Assembly (NCBI GenBank): GCA_902789725.1
Contig: CADAPC010000022.1
Span: forward strand, 1-63,430
Direction of reading: 5' to 3'
Length of the DNA: 63,430 nucleotides
Origin: an uncultured Bacteroidales bacterium
Lineage (GTDB): Bacteria; Bacteroidota; Bacteroidia; Bacteroidales; Bacteroidaceae
Shown: positions 51,764 through 60,333 of the stretch, one piece after another
Layout: every line of letters begins with the position of its first letter
How positions within the stretch are numbered: position 1 is the stretch's first letter
Translations under genes and position numbers: made by a program
Notes under the pieces: model-generated
Database searches by the model: none
Told to the model about the DNA's origin: nothing
What the model saw: only the letters and a program-made list of their open reading frames with translations

Positions 51764-53077
51764 ATGAATACACCATTAGACTATAGCATCGTCACCAACG
51801 CAATCGAAGAAATGGGACTGGGCGACTTCTCCCAAGCCACGATTCGTGACATACAGTCACTCTCCCGCGTACTGGAAGAGAAGACAGGGCAACAGGTCAT
51901 CCATCTTGAAATGGGTGTGCCTGGACTGAATCCATCGGCCATTGCATTAAAGGCAGAGCAGAAGGCGCTGAACGAAGGTTGCGCCACCATCTATCCTCCC
52001 AACGGGGGCATTCCACGCATCAAACAGGCTGCATCCCAATTTGTCAAGGCTTTCATCGGCGTGAACATCGACCCACTCTGCTGCATCCCCACCACGGGCT
52101 CCATGCAGGGCACTTTCGCTACCTTTACAGCCTGGCATCTTGCTATGCCTGAGAAGGATACGGTTCTCTTTATCCATCCGGGCTTTCCCGTACAGACCGC
52201 ACAGTGCGATGTCATCGGACTCAAACATATTGGTTTGGACATCCACGATTATCGTGGTGATGCACTCATCAACAAGTTAGAGGAACTGCTGGCTGGCGGA
52301 AACATCTGCGGCATTGTCTATTCCAACCCCAACAACCCTTCGTGGGTGTGCTTCAACGAAGAAGAGCTGAAAGGCATCGGTCAGTTAGCAAACAAGCATG
52401 ACCTCATCATCCTTGAGGATCTGGCTTATTTCGCCATGGACTTCCGTCGCGACCTCAGTCACCCCTTCCAGGAGCCTTACCAAGCCACTGTGGCACGATA
52501 TACCGACAACTATATCCTCGCCATCTCTGGCTCAAAGGCCTTCTCCTATGCTGGACAGCGCATCGGTGTGGCATGCATCAGCAACAAGCTCTACCATCGA
52601 GTCTATCCAGCCCTGCACCAACATTTCGGTGTAGGCGAGTTCGGGAACTTCTTCTGCAACCGACTCATGTACACCCTCTCCAGCGGCACCACCCACAGCG
52701 TTCAGCACGCCATGGCGGCACTCATGGAGGCGGCCTGCGACGGAACCTACAACTTCCTCGATGACGTGAAAGAATACGGACGACGCGCAAAATACATGAA
52801 GGAAGTGCTGCTTTCCAACGGCTTCTACCTGGTTTATGACAACGACCTCGGTTCTCCTTTGGCCGACGGTTTCTACTTCACAGTGCAATACCCAGGCATG
52901 ACCGACCTGCAACTCACACGCCAACTGATGTACTACGGAATCGCTGTCTTCCCACTCGACACGATGGGTTCCAACGAACAAGGTGTGCGCATCTGCACCT
53001 CCTTTTTCTCGAAGGAACAAGAACCCCTCTTCAAGGAAAGAATAGAAGCTTTCCACCGCAACAACCAGACAACATAG
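51764..53077 (+). CDS. PLP-dependent aminotransferase (class I/II)
   Basis: 437 aa. PLP lysine in SGSKAFSYAGQRIG (near residue 256), YSNPNNPSW (cofactor pocket, near 190) and the conserved IPTTGSMQGTF. The setting between two aryl-CoA ligases and after iorAB suggests that it aminates phenylpyruvate, indolepyruvate or hydroxyphenylpyruvate to give the aromatic amino acids, which would finish the salvage route. Substrate preference cannot be read directly. A TAATTTTG box 36 bp upstream (51731-51738) may be an internal promoter. Confidence 0.87.
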   Translation: MNTPLDYSIVTNAIEEMGLGDFSQATIRDIQSLSRVLEEKTGQQVIHLEMGVPGLNPSAIALKAEQKALNEGCATIYPPNGGIPRIKQAASQFVKAFIGVNIDPLCCIPTTGSMQGTFATFTAWHLAMPEKDTVLFIHPGFPVQTAQCDVIGLKHIGLDIHDYRGDALINKLEELLAGGNICGIVYSNPNNPSWVCFNEEELKGIGQLANKHDLIILEDLAYFAMDFRRDLSHPFQEPYQATVARYTDNYILAISGSKAFSYAGQRIGVACISNKLYHRVYPALHQHFGVGEFGNFFCNRLMYTLSSGTTHSVQHAMAALMEAACDGTYNFLDDVKEYGRRAKYMKEVLLSNGFYLVYDNDLGSPLADGFYFTVQYPGMTDLQLTRQLMYYGIAVFPLDTMGSNEQGVRICTSFFSKEQEPLFKERIEAFHRNNQTT

Positions 53078-53158
53078 TTTGCCGTCCTTCCTTTTGCGAT
53101 TTCATTCTACTTTATAAATCAAAAAATCATTTTTTTAACTCTCAAATTCTATACAATT

Positions 53159-53464
53159 ATGACACTTACAGTTCAGAATGCAGCCGACACCGTTACCGGT
53201 TTCATCGAAGGTCGTTTAGATACAGCCGCTGCCACCCAGTTTGCACAGGACATGCAACCCATTCTTGAGAATGCCAACAAAAACATCGTGCTCGACTGTA
53301 CGAAAATGGAGTTCATTTCTTCCTCTGGTCTTCGCCTTTTCCTTGCCATCCGCAAACAAGCACTGGCCGATGGTGGCAATGTAACCATAAAAGGAGCAAG
53401 TCAGGACGTAAAACAAGTCTTCACCATCACAGGTTTCACAGCATTGTTCAAATTCACAGACTAA
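53159..53464 (+). CDS. STAS-domain anti-sigma factor antagonist-like protein
   Basis: 101 aa, a single STAS domain of the SpoIIAA type. The phospho-acceptor site MEFISSSGLRLFL (residues about 57-69) keeps the Ser block. Such proteins bind or release anti-sigma factors depending on serine phosphorylation. No kinase, phosphatase or sigma factor gene is in the window. It is an odd insertion into an aryl-CoA gene cluster (19 bp before the second ligase), with promoter-like AT-rich DNA upstream but no clear box. Confidence 0.85.
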   Translation: MTLTVQNAADTVTGFIEGRLDTAAATQFAQDMQPILENANKNIVLDCTKMEFISSSGLRLFLAIRKQALADGGNVTIKGASQDVKQVFTITGFTALFKFTD

Positions 53465-53482
53465 ATCTCCAGCACAAAAGCA

Positions 53483-54799
53483 ATGGATGATAAATCGCCA
53501 TACCTCCATCCGCAATACGAAACGCTCTCGCCCGATGCCTTGAAAGCGCTCCAGCTGGAGCGCCTACAAGCCACGGTGAAGCATTGTATGAACTCACCCT
53601 TCTACAAAAAACGGTTTGAAGAACATGGGCTAAAGCCCGAAGACATTAAATCATTGGAGGACATCCGCAAGATTCCCTTCACCACCAAGCAGGACCTGCG
53701 CGACACCTACCCATTCGGCATCGCCAGCGTACCCCTGCGGCAGTGTGTGCGGCTCCACTCCTCGTCTGGTACGACTGGAAACCCCACCGTTATCCTGCAC
53801 ACCCAGAAAGACCTCGATGAATGGGCCAACCAAGTGGCCAGAAACCTCTGGATGGTAGGACTACGCCCTGATGACGTGTTTCAGAATTCCTCTGGTTACG
53901 GCATGTTCACGGGCGGTCTTGGCTTCCAATACGGTGCTGAGAAATTGGGCATGCTCACCGTGCCAGCCGCAGCCGGAAACTCCTTGCGCCAGATTAAGTT
54001 CATCAAGGACTTCGGCACCACAGCCATTCACGCAGTGCCCAGCTACGTCACCCGTCTCTATGAGGTAATGCAACAGGAAGGGGTGGATCCACGCAAGGAC
54101 ACCAAACTCAAAGTTCTTGCCATCGGAGCAGAACCCCACTCCGAAGAGCAGCGTCAGCGCATCGAGAAGATGATGGGTGTGAAAGCATACAATTCCTTCG
54201 GTATGAGTGAAATGTGCGGACCTGGTGTTGGCTTTGAATGCCAAGAACAAAACGGACTCCATTTCTGGGAAGACTACTACATCGTAGAAATCGTCAACCC
54301 CGACACGCTCGAACCTGTTCCCGAAGGAGAAATCGGCGAACTTGTCCTCACCACACTCTGTCGCGAAGCCATGCCCCTGCTCCGCTACCGAACCAGGGAC
54401 CTCACCCGAGTGCTCGGACACACATGCCCTTGCGGAAGAAACCACGTCAGACTCGACCGCATGCGTGGACGAAGCGATGACATGATGGTGCTCCGCGGCG
54501 TGAACATCTTCCCCATCCAAATTGAGAAGATACTCATGCAATTCAAGGAACTCGCCAACAACTACCTCATCACGCTGACTACAGACGAGGACAACGACAA
54601 TATGACCGTAGAGGTGGAACTCGAAGAACTCTTCACCGACGATTTCCAGCGACTGCTTGCTCTACAAAAAGAAATCAAGCGCCGCCTGAAAGACGAAATC
54701 CTTCTCACTCCCCATGTAAAACTGGTTCCAAAGGGCACGCTGCCTGTGAGCGAAGGGAAAGCTGTCCGCGTAGTTGACAAGAGAAAAGTGTATCAATAA
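53483..54799 (+). CDS. paaK: Phenylacetate-CoA ligase, copy 2
   Basis: 438 aa, same length as copy 1 and clearly a paralogue, with P-loop HSSSGTTGNPTVI, SFGMSEMCGPGVGFEC and YRTRDLT. The two differ in much of the substrate-binding half, so they probably handle different aryl or other acids. It is followed at 30 bp by an ACT-domain gene, a pairing seen often in Bacteroidales and archaea, which suggests feedback by an amino acid. Catalytic motifs are intact. Confidence 0.92.
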   Translation: MDDKSPYLHPQYETLSPDALKALQLERLQATVKHCMNSPFYKKRFEEHGLKPEDIKSLEDIRKIPFTTKQDLRDTYPFGIASVPLRQCVRLHSSSGTTGNPTVILHTQKDLDEWANQVARNLWMVGLRPDDVFQNSSGYGMFTGGLGFQYGAEKLGMLTVPAAAGNSLRQIKFIKDFGTTAIHAVPSYVTRLYEVMQQEGVDPRKDTKLKVLAIGAEPHSEEQRQRIEKMMGVKAYNSFGMSEMCGPGVGFECQEQNGLHFWEDYYIVEIVNPDTLEPVPEGEIGELVLTTLCREAMPLLRYRTRDLTRVLGHTCPCGRNHVRLDRMRGRSDDMMVLRGVNIFPIQIEKILMQFKELANNYLITLTTDEDNDNMTVEVELEELFTDDFQRLLALQKEIKRRLKDEILLTPHVKLVPKGTLPVSEGKAVRVVDKRKVYQ

Positions 54800-54829
54800 A
54801 ACAACAATTGCCAAATCGCAAATTGAAAG

Positions 54830-55249
54830 ATGACTATCAAACAACTATCCATATTCATCGAGAACAAAAGTGGCACTCTCATCAAAGTTCTCGACATGCT
54901 CAGCAAGGCCAACATTCAAATTATAGCCTCCACCATTGCTGACACGAAGGACTACGGCATCTACCGTTTGCTGACCAATGACTCGGCACAGGCTTACCTC
55001 ATTCTGAAAGAATCGGGCATCAACGTGCAACTCTCAGATGTCATCGCCCTCAGCATCGATGATGAGCCTGGACGTGCTGCTAATGCCGTGAAGCAGATTT
55101 CAGATGCAGGAGTCAGCATTCTCTACCTCTATTCGTTTGTATGGAAAGGGAAAGGGGTGCTCGTGTTCCGTACCGACCAAAGCGAAAAGGCCAAGGAAAC
55201 CATCATGCTCAACAAGTTTTCCTTCCTCACGGAGAAAGATTTTCAGTAA
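54830..55249 (+). CDS. ACT-domain amino-acid-binding protein
   Basis: 139 aa with two ACT domains in tandem: residues about 1-68 (IKQLSIFIENKSGTLIKVLD) and 69-135 (VIALSIDDEPGRAANAVKQI). Each has the loop glycine that binds amino acids. There is no fused enzyme. Encoded next to an aryl-CoA ligase, it is probably an allosteric subunit that senses an aromatic amino acid. It is likely translated from the same mRNA as the ligase. Confidence 0.85.
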   Translation: MTIKQLSIFIENKSGTLIKVLDMLSKANIQIIASTIADTKDYGIYRLLTNDSAQAYLILKESGINVQLSDVIALSIDDEPGRAANAVKQISDAGVSILYLYSFVWKGKGVLVFRTDQSEKAKETIMLNKFSFLTEKDFQ

Positions 55250-55264
55250 ACACACCCACTCCCC

Positions 55265-55690
55265 ATGCCAGCATCCATGACTTTGCTTGAACGCCTTAAC
55301 ACCGACGACCGCTTTGCCCGCAGCATAGGAGCACAACTCACCGAACTGCGTGAGGGATACGCTAAAGCGGAACTCACCGTTGAGGAACGACACCTAAACG
55401 GAGCAGGCGTGTGCCAAGGAGGTGTCATTTACACACTTGCCGACCTCGCCTTTGCAGGAGTGGCTAATTGTCACGGCATCCTCACCTTAGGTATCAGCAA
55501 CACCATCACCTTCTTGAAATCAGGGCAGTTGGACGACCGCATCATTGCAGAATGCTCGGAAGTCCATGACCATCACAGGCTTCCCTACTGCGATATGAAA
55601 ATCACCAACCAAAAAGGTGAGCTGCTGGCCACCATGACAGGGCTGGCCTACCGCATGAAGAAAGAGTTTCCATTCGACGCACTGATGTAA
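55265..55690 (+). CDS. Hotdog-fold acyl-CoA thioesterase (PaaI type)
   Basis: 141 aa (start at 55265, or at 55277 as MTLLERLN). A hotdog domain with the PaaI-type motif HLNGAGVCQGGVIYTLADLAF near residue 43, whose Asp is the catalytic base. PaaI thioesterases hydrolyse hydroxyphenylacetyl- and phenylacetyl-CoA, preventing CoA from being trapped. This fits the surrounding aryl-CoA ligases. The stop overlaps the start of the next gene by 1 bp. Confidence 0.88.
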   Translation: MPASMTLLERLNTDDRFARSIGAQLTELREGYAKAELTVEERHLNGAGVCQGGVIYTLADLAFAGVANCHGILTLGISNTITFLKSGQLDDRIIAECSEVHDHHRLPYCDMKITNQKGELLATMTGLAYRMKKEFPFDALM

Positions 55691-56412
55691 TGATAGACAT
55701 TAAACTTGACGTACACACCCACACCATCGTGTCAGGTCATGCTTTCAGCACCCTCAACGAAATGATTCAGGAAGCAGAAAAGCATGACCTGACATTGTTT
55801 GGTGTAACCGAACACGGACCAGCCATTCCAGGCACATGCTCCATCATCTATTTCCGCAACTTGCACGTGGTGCCAAGACAATACGGAAAGATGCGTCTGC
55901 TGCTCGGAGCAGAACTCAACATCATTGACTATGAGGGCAACGTTGACATCACCGACCCATACGTTCTGGGCTTTATGGATCATGTCATTGCCGGACTCCA
56001 TTCCCTCTGTTACACAGATGGCAATCGTGCCCAAAACACCTCTGCCCTGATAGGAGCCATCGAAAACCCACACATTCACATCATCTCCCATCCATGCGAT
56101 GGAACCGCCTCTGATTTCGACATCGAGGCAGTGGTGAAGGCGGCTAAACATACGGGGACTCTACTTGAGCTCAACAGCAGTTCCCTCAATCCTGCCCGCC
56201 ACAAGACATTGGCTCACCCCATGTTCATCCAAATGCTACAATTTTGCAAGCAACTGGACGTGCCTATCATCCTGGGCAGCGATGCACACCATACATCGGC
56301 CATTTGCGATTACCGCTATGCCCTCCCCTTACTGTCCGAAACGGGCTTTCCCGATGAACTCATCATCAACGACAAACCCCAACTTTTTCTTCAATTAATT
56401 GGCAAAAGTTAG
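55690..56412 (+). CDS. PHP-domain phosphatase (YcdX-like)
   Basis: 240 aa. The metal-binding motifs of the PHP superfamily are in order: LDVHTHTIVSGHAFS (6-20), TEHGPA (near 40), GAELNI, AGLHSL, ISHPCDG and GSDAHH (near 197). It resembles YcdX, which is a trinuclear zinc phosphatase. Function in this cluster is not obvious; it shares the transcript (ATG overlaps the thioesterase stop) but need not share the pathway. Confidence 0.87.
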   Translation: MIDIKLDVHTHTIVSGHAFSTLNEMIQEAEKHDLTLFGVTEHGPAIPGTCSIIYFRNLHVVPRQYGKMRLLLGAELNIIDYEGNVDITDPYVLGFMDHVIAGLHSLCYTDGNRAQNTSALIGAIENPHIHIISHPCDGTASDFDIEAVVKAAKHTGTLLELNSSSLNPARHKTLAHPMFIQMLQFCKQLDVPIILGSDAHHTSAICDYRYALPLLSETGFPDELIINDKPQLFLQLIGKS

Positions 56413-56471
56413 ACCGCCATCCTTTTCCGAAGCTCTTTTTACCTATAAATCTAAAAAAAAGTGGGAAAAGT

Positions 56472-56502
56472 TTTGTCAGTTCAAAAAAAAGCTCTAACTT
56501 TG
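56472..56502 (+). promoter_or_regulatory. Promoter of tRNA-Phe
   Basis: TTTG at 56472-56475 and TAACTTTG at 56495-56502, 19-bp spacer, 21 bp before the tRNA. Confidence 0.65.
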
Positions 56503-56523
56503 CACTCGCAAAACAAAAACAAC

Positions 56524-56596
56524 GGTGCCATAGCTCAGTTGGTAGAGCATCGGACTGAAAATCCGTGTGTCCCCGGTTCGAATCCTGGTGGTACCA
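56524..56596 (+). tRNA. tRNA-Phe (GAA)
   Basis: 73 nt. The acceptor stem GGTGCCA pairs with TGGTACC (one G-U). D arm GCTC/GAGC, anticodon loop CTGAAAA with anticodon GAA, T loop TTCGAAT. Two mismatches are visible: U-U at the top of the anticodon stem and C-U in the middle of the T stem. The CCA end is not encoded; the discriminator base is A. Confidence 0.95.
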
Positions 56597-56635
56597 CAAG
56601 AAAGGCTTCTGACAAAGCGTCAGAAGCCTTTCTTG
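56597..56635 (+). terminator. Terminator after tRNA-Phe
   Basis: A perfect 17-bp stem (56597-56613 with 56619-56635) and a 5-nt loop start at the base after the tRNA. The T-tract is weak (TCTTC), but the stem is very strong. Confidence 0.8.
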
Positions 56636-56728
56636 TCTTCTATCGCTGACGATTATGCGCACAACGTGAGCAGGGCACACGCTGAACATCAAAAAAGAGG
56701 GCACATAACAAAAAAAAGAGAGGATTGA

Positions 56729-56759
56729 TTTGATAATTCAATAATTATTAGTACATTTG
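56729..56759 (+). promoter_or_regulatory. Promoter of the SSS symporter
   Basis: TTTG at 56729-56732 and TACATTTG at 56752-56759, 19-bp spacer. The leader is about 55 nt. Confidence 0.6.
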
Positions 56760-56817
56760 CAACAAGAACCCAAACAAATTACAATCTTTTAACATTTTTG
56801 TCTATTTCATCACAGTC

Positions 56818-58782
56818 ATGAATGCACAAATGAGTATTACTGAAGCACTGAGCCAGAGCGGACTTGAAGCCATCGACTTTGTCATCCTCTTCACCTACAT
56901 CATTCTGTTGGTCAGCCTCGGTGTCTTCCTCAGCTATAACAGAGACACCAAAAGCAGGAGTGCCACCGACTATTTTCTGGCAGGCAACACCTTGACATGG
57001 TGGGCCGTTGGCGCGTCGCTCATTGCCGCCAACATCTCCACAGAACAGATTATAGGTATGGCAGGAACGGGCTATGCCGACGGCATTGCCATTGCGGCCT
57101 ATGAATTGATGGCCTCGGTGGTGCTGATTGTGATAGGAAAATTTCTGCTACCAGTCATGATGGACAGAAAGATCTTCACCTTTCCCCAGTTCTTGCGACA
57201 ACGCTACAACCAGGAGGTAGGCCTTGCTTTTTCCATCCTCTGGCTCTTTTTATACATTTTGGTCAATCTCACTTCTGTCTCCTGGCTTGGAGCTCTTGCC
57301 ATCGAACAGATTATGGGATTTCAAGGTCTCAGCATCAACATCTTAGGAATAGATGTATCCATGCGCATGATTATCGTTGTGACCCTTTTCCTCATTGCTG
57401 GTGCCTACTCCATCCACGGTGGCATGACCTCTGTAGCGTGGACTGATGTCATACAAATCATCTTTATCATTGGCGGTGGACTTGCCACTGCATACTTTGC
57501 CGTCCAGGCCTTGGCTGGCAACGACGGTTCTTTCATCGAAGGATGCAAAAACCTTTACAGTTTCCTCCTCAACAAAGAATACGAAAATGATGTTCATTTC
57601 CATCTCATTGTACAAGAAAGCCGAAACCCTCAGGCTTTTGCCAACGTACCAGGCCTTGCCGCCATCGTGGGTAGTATGTGGCTGACCAACCTCTCTTATT
57701 GGGCATTCAATCAATACATCACCCAGAAAGGATTAGCTGCACACAGCATCCACGAAGCACAGAAAGGATTTGTCTTTGCAGCCTTCCTGAAAATCATCAT
57801 GCCAGCCATCGTCATCATCCCAGGCATTTGCACTTTCTACCTGACGCAACACAGCGAGGGCTATCAACTCCAAAGCACCATCCATGTCTCAGACGATGCC
57901 TATCCGTGGCTCATCCGAAATTTCATTCCACCCGGCATCAAGGGTCTGGCCTTCATCGCCATCACGGCAGCCATTATCTCCTCTCTTGCCTCCATGCTTA
58001 ACAGTACCGCTGCCCTGTTCACCATCGACATCTACCGAAAGTACATAAAGCCAGATGCCACAGACAAGAAAATTGTCAGTGTGGGGCGTATCGCGGCTGT
58101 TGTCACACTCGTGCTCGCGGTCATCGCCACCAACCCACTCCTCGGAGGTCTTGACCAAGCATTCCAGTACATCCAGGAATACTCTGGATTTCTCTACCCG
58201 GGCATCACCATCGTGATAGCCCTCGGACTCCTTTGGAAACGAGCCTCCACCAAAGCCACCATCTGGACCACCATCCTCACCATTCCCCTTGGTGTCCTCT
58301 TCAAGTTGTGGATGCCTGATGTGGCTTTCCTCTTCCGAGCGGGCTACGTATTCATCATCCTGCTCATCCTTTTCATCACCATTTCTCTGATGAGCAAAAA
58401 GACCGTTAAATCATCCACCGAACTGCCCAAAGAATACAGGAAATTCATCTTCCGTTGGGGCTACGGCATTGCAGCCGTGTCCATCCTGTCCATCTTGTGC
58501 GCCACCGTTGTCACCGTAGGTGCTCACTTCCTTCCCCCAGATGCCTCCCCCGACAACAATATCATTGCCTACCTCAACGACATTGGCTTCCAAGCCTTCT
58601 ATTTCTTTGGTGCCCTCAGCGGCGGATGTGCCTTGCTCATCATCTCCAACGCAAAATCGCATAAGCAAGACCCAAAAGCAATCGCTTTCAACATTGCCCT
58701 TTTCAAGACCACCCGGGGCTACACGATTGCATCCATCATTATCTGCACCATCACCTTACTACTCTACATCATGCTATGGTGA
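56818..58782 (+). CDS. Sodium:solute symporter (SSS/SGLT family)
   Basis: 654 aa, about 14-15 membrane helices. Family features: SATDYFLAGNTLTWW (near 41-56), GASLIAANISTEQIIGMAG (sodium-site region, near 58-76) and LTNLSYWAFNQYITQKGLAA (near 286-305). The length and the SGLT-like NQYI...QKG motif favour a sugar or inositol cargo. It is a single gene with its own promoter and a shared bidirectional terminator at 58856-58892. The substrate is not readable from sequence. Confidence 0.9.
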   Translation: MNAQMSITEALSQSGLEAIDFVILFTYIILLVSLGVFLSYNRDTKSRSATDYFLAGNTLTWWAVGASLIAANISTEQIIGMAGTGYADGIAIAAYELMASVVLIVIGKFLLPVMMDRKIFTFPQFLRQRYNQEVGLAFSILWLFLYILVNLTSVSWLGALAIEQIMGFQGLSINILGIDVSMRMIIVVTLFLIAGAYSIHGGMTSVAWTDVIQIIFIIGGGLATAYFAVQALAGNDGSFIEGCKNLYSFLLNKEYENDVHFHLIVQESRNPQAFANVPGLAAIVGSMWLTNLSYWAFNQYITQKGLAAHSIHEAQKGFVFAAFLKIIMPAIVIIPGICTFYLTQHSEGYQLQSTIHVSDDAYPWLIRNFIPPGIKGLAFIAITAAIISSLASMLNSTAALFTIDIYRKYIKPDATDKKIVSVGRIAAVVTLVLAVIATNPLLGGLDQAFQYIQEYSGFLYPGITIVIALGLLWKRASTKATIWTTILTIPLGVLFKLWMPDVAFLFRAGYVFIILLILFITISLMSKKTVKSSTELPKEYRKFIFRWGYGIAAVSILSILCATVVTVGAHFLPPDASPDNNIIAYLNDIGFQAFYFFGALSGGCALLIISNAKSHKQDPKAIAFNIALFKTTRGYTIASIIICTITLLLYIMLW

Positions 58783-58855
58783 CAAGGCTGGCAAGTACAA
58801 CTCATGAAAGAGCAGAGTAAATTGCCTACGGCGAGCAAATGATTCATGACCGAAA

Positions 58856-58892
58856 AACGGAGGGTTCATCACTTCTTGACGAACCCTCCGTT
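58856..58892. terminator. Bidirectional terminator
   Basis: AACGGAGGGTTC (58856-58867) pairs with GAACCCTCCGTT (58881-58892), loop of 13 nt, with T-rich DNA after it on both strands. It lies between the convergent symporter and MaoC-like genes. Confidence 0.85.
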
Positions 58893-58929
58893 ATCTTTTA
58901 TTGCACCTAAATGCCCGTACCCTTTCCTA

Positions 58930-59394
58930 CTAATTAAAATAATAGAGGAAAGTAGCCAACCCCTCAAGAGCCTGCTTTTTCTGGTTCTCAATCTCGAGTT
59001 TGAATTTAATCTGTGCCTTGCAAATGCCACGAATATTAGATATTTCATAAAGCACTGCTGTCAGACGTACCCTCTGCCCAGCAAGCACAGGCTGCCCAAA
59101 CCGCATTTGGTCCATGCCATAATTGACAAGCATCTTCACATTGTTCACCTGAATCAGTTCCTGCCACAGATGAGGCAGCAACGACAGTGTGAGATAACCA
59201 TGAGCAATCGTTGATTTATACGGACTCTCCACTTTTGCACGTTCCGGATCTACATGAATCCACTGGTGGTCGAGGGTGGCATCAGCAAAAAGGTTGATAC
59301 GTTCCTGCGACACCTCGAGCCATTCGCTCGTGCCAATTACTTCACCAAGGTGGGAGGCAAATTCATCGTAAGAGTTGACTATGAGCTTTTCCAT
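58930..59394 (-). CDS. MaoC-like (R)-hydratase-type hotdog protein
   Basis: 154 aa from the ATG at 59394; the upstream extension crosses a TATCTTTG box at 59429-59422. The MaoC dehydratase motif FADATLDHQWIHVDPERA and the downstream TIAHGYLTLSL give the catalytic Asp/His pair. Related proteins (NodN/MaoC) hydrate enoyl-thioesters. It sits alone, so the physiological substrate is unknown. Confidence 0.87.
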   Translation of the reverse strand: MEKLIVNSYDEFASHLGEVIGTSEWLEVSQERINLFADATLDHQWIHVDPERAKVESPYKSTIAHGYLTLSLLPHLWQELIQVNNVKMLVNYGMDQMRFGQPVLAGQRVRLTAVLYEISNIRGICKAQIKFKLEIENQKKQALEGLATFLYYFN

Positions 59395-59569
59395 ATCTAT
59401 AATTTCTGTTAAAATATATTGCAAAGATAACAAAAAAAGATGAACGAACGTGAAATGCGTTTTCTTTTTCTGACATTTAGAACAAAAATATTTTCCTTTT
59501 CCACATAAAGAACAAAAAAGAGAGAACTGCAAACAGCAATCCCCCCTATTTTGTGTAAGAATTTTAAGA

Positions 59570-59947
59570 TTAAGCCTCAGCCTTCTTGCCTGAGAGTTTT
59601 TCCTTAATACGTGCCTTCTTACCAGTGAGCTTACGCAGATAGTAAAGCTTAGCGCGACGCACCTTACCCACTTTGTTCACCTCGATAGAGTCGATGTTGG
59701 GCGAGTTGAGAGGGAAGATACGCTCAACACCTACGGTACCAGACATCTTGCGCACAGTGAAACGCTTCTTCTCCTGATGACCTGCAATCTTAATCACAAC
59801 GCCACGGTAAAGCTGAATACGCTCCTTGTTACCTTCTACAATCTTGTAAGCAACTGTCACAGTGTCACCCGCTTTGAAGTCAGGGAACTGCTTTGGCTCG
59901 GAAGTCTGCATTGCTTCCTCTGCCACTTTAACTAAATCTACTGCCAT
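59570..59947 (-). CDS. rplS: Ribosomal protein L19
   Basis: 125 aa. The L19 core is clear: [53 protein letters not shown] and the basic C-terminus ([19 protein letters not shown]). It sits at the 30S-50S interface of the ribosome. A box at 60068-60075 predicts a leader of about 115 nt, long enough for autoregulation. It is a monocistronic housekeeping gene. Confidence 0.98.
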   Translation of the reverse strand: MAVDLVKVAEEAMQTSEPKQFPDFKAGDTVTVAYKIVEGNKERIQLYRGVVIKIAGHQEKKRFTVRKMSGTVGVERIFPLNSPNIDSIEVNKVGKVRRAKLYYLRKLTGKKARIKEKLSGKKAEA

Positions 59948-60067
59948 TTTTGGTTTGATTATTTAAAGAGTTACAGCGGAGCATTCTCCTTTTCAGAGTG
60001 ATGAGATTCTCTGTCTCACCCCCTTGGGCTCTTTCCCTATCGGACAGCGGCTTCGCCAAAAACGGTG

Positions 60068-60075
60068 CAAAGGTA
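60068..60075 (-). promoter_or_regulatory. -7 box of rplS
   Basis: TACCTTTG on the minus strand, about 120 bp before the rplS ATG. The leader has short GC stems (for example GGAG/CTCC) that could be regulatory. Between it and 60209 I see nothing else. Confidence 0.5.
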
Positions 60076-60209
60076 CAAAAAAAGGAGGAAACATGAATGA
60101 GGAACGAGCAATAATTTACCGATAAAAGTGAAAACAGCATGATGAAAACGCATATTTGCCCTTTTTGTTCATTTTTTATTTACTGATTTCCAAAATTCAC
60201 TAAAAGAGT

Positions 60210-60227
60210 CTCAAAATTTACAAAATC
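60210..60227 (+). repeat. Operator-like motif, copy 1
   Basis: CTCAAAATTTACAAAATC occurs here, upstream of the SLC13 promoter, and again at 62846-62863; a one-base variant is at 62867-62884. Confidence 0.5.
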
Positions 60228-60248
60228 GGATGAAATGGACACTTTAGT

Positions 60249-60280
60249 TTTGGCTATTTGCAAAAATTAACGTACCTTTG
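60249..60280 (+). promoter_or_regulatory. Promoter of the SLC13 transporter
   Basis: TTTG at 60249-60252 and TACCTTTG at 60273-60280 with a 20-bp spacer. Confidence 0.65.
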
Positions 60281-60333
60281 TAAATAATATTCATAAATAA
60301 AGCAACGAAAGACGAGTTAAAACTAAACTAAAA

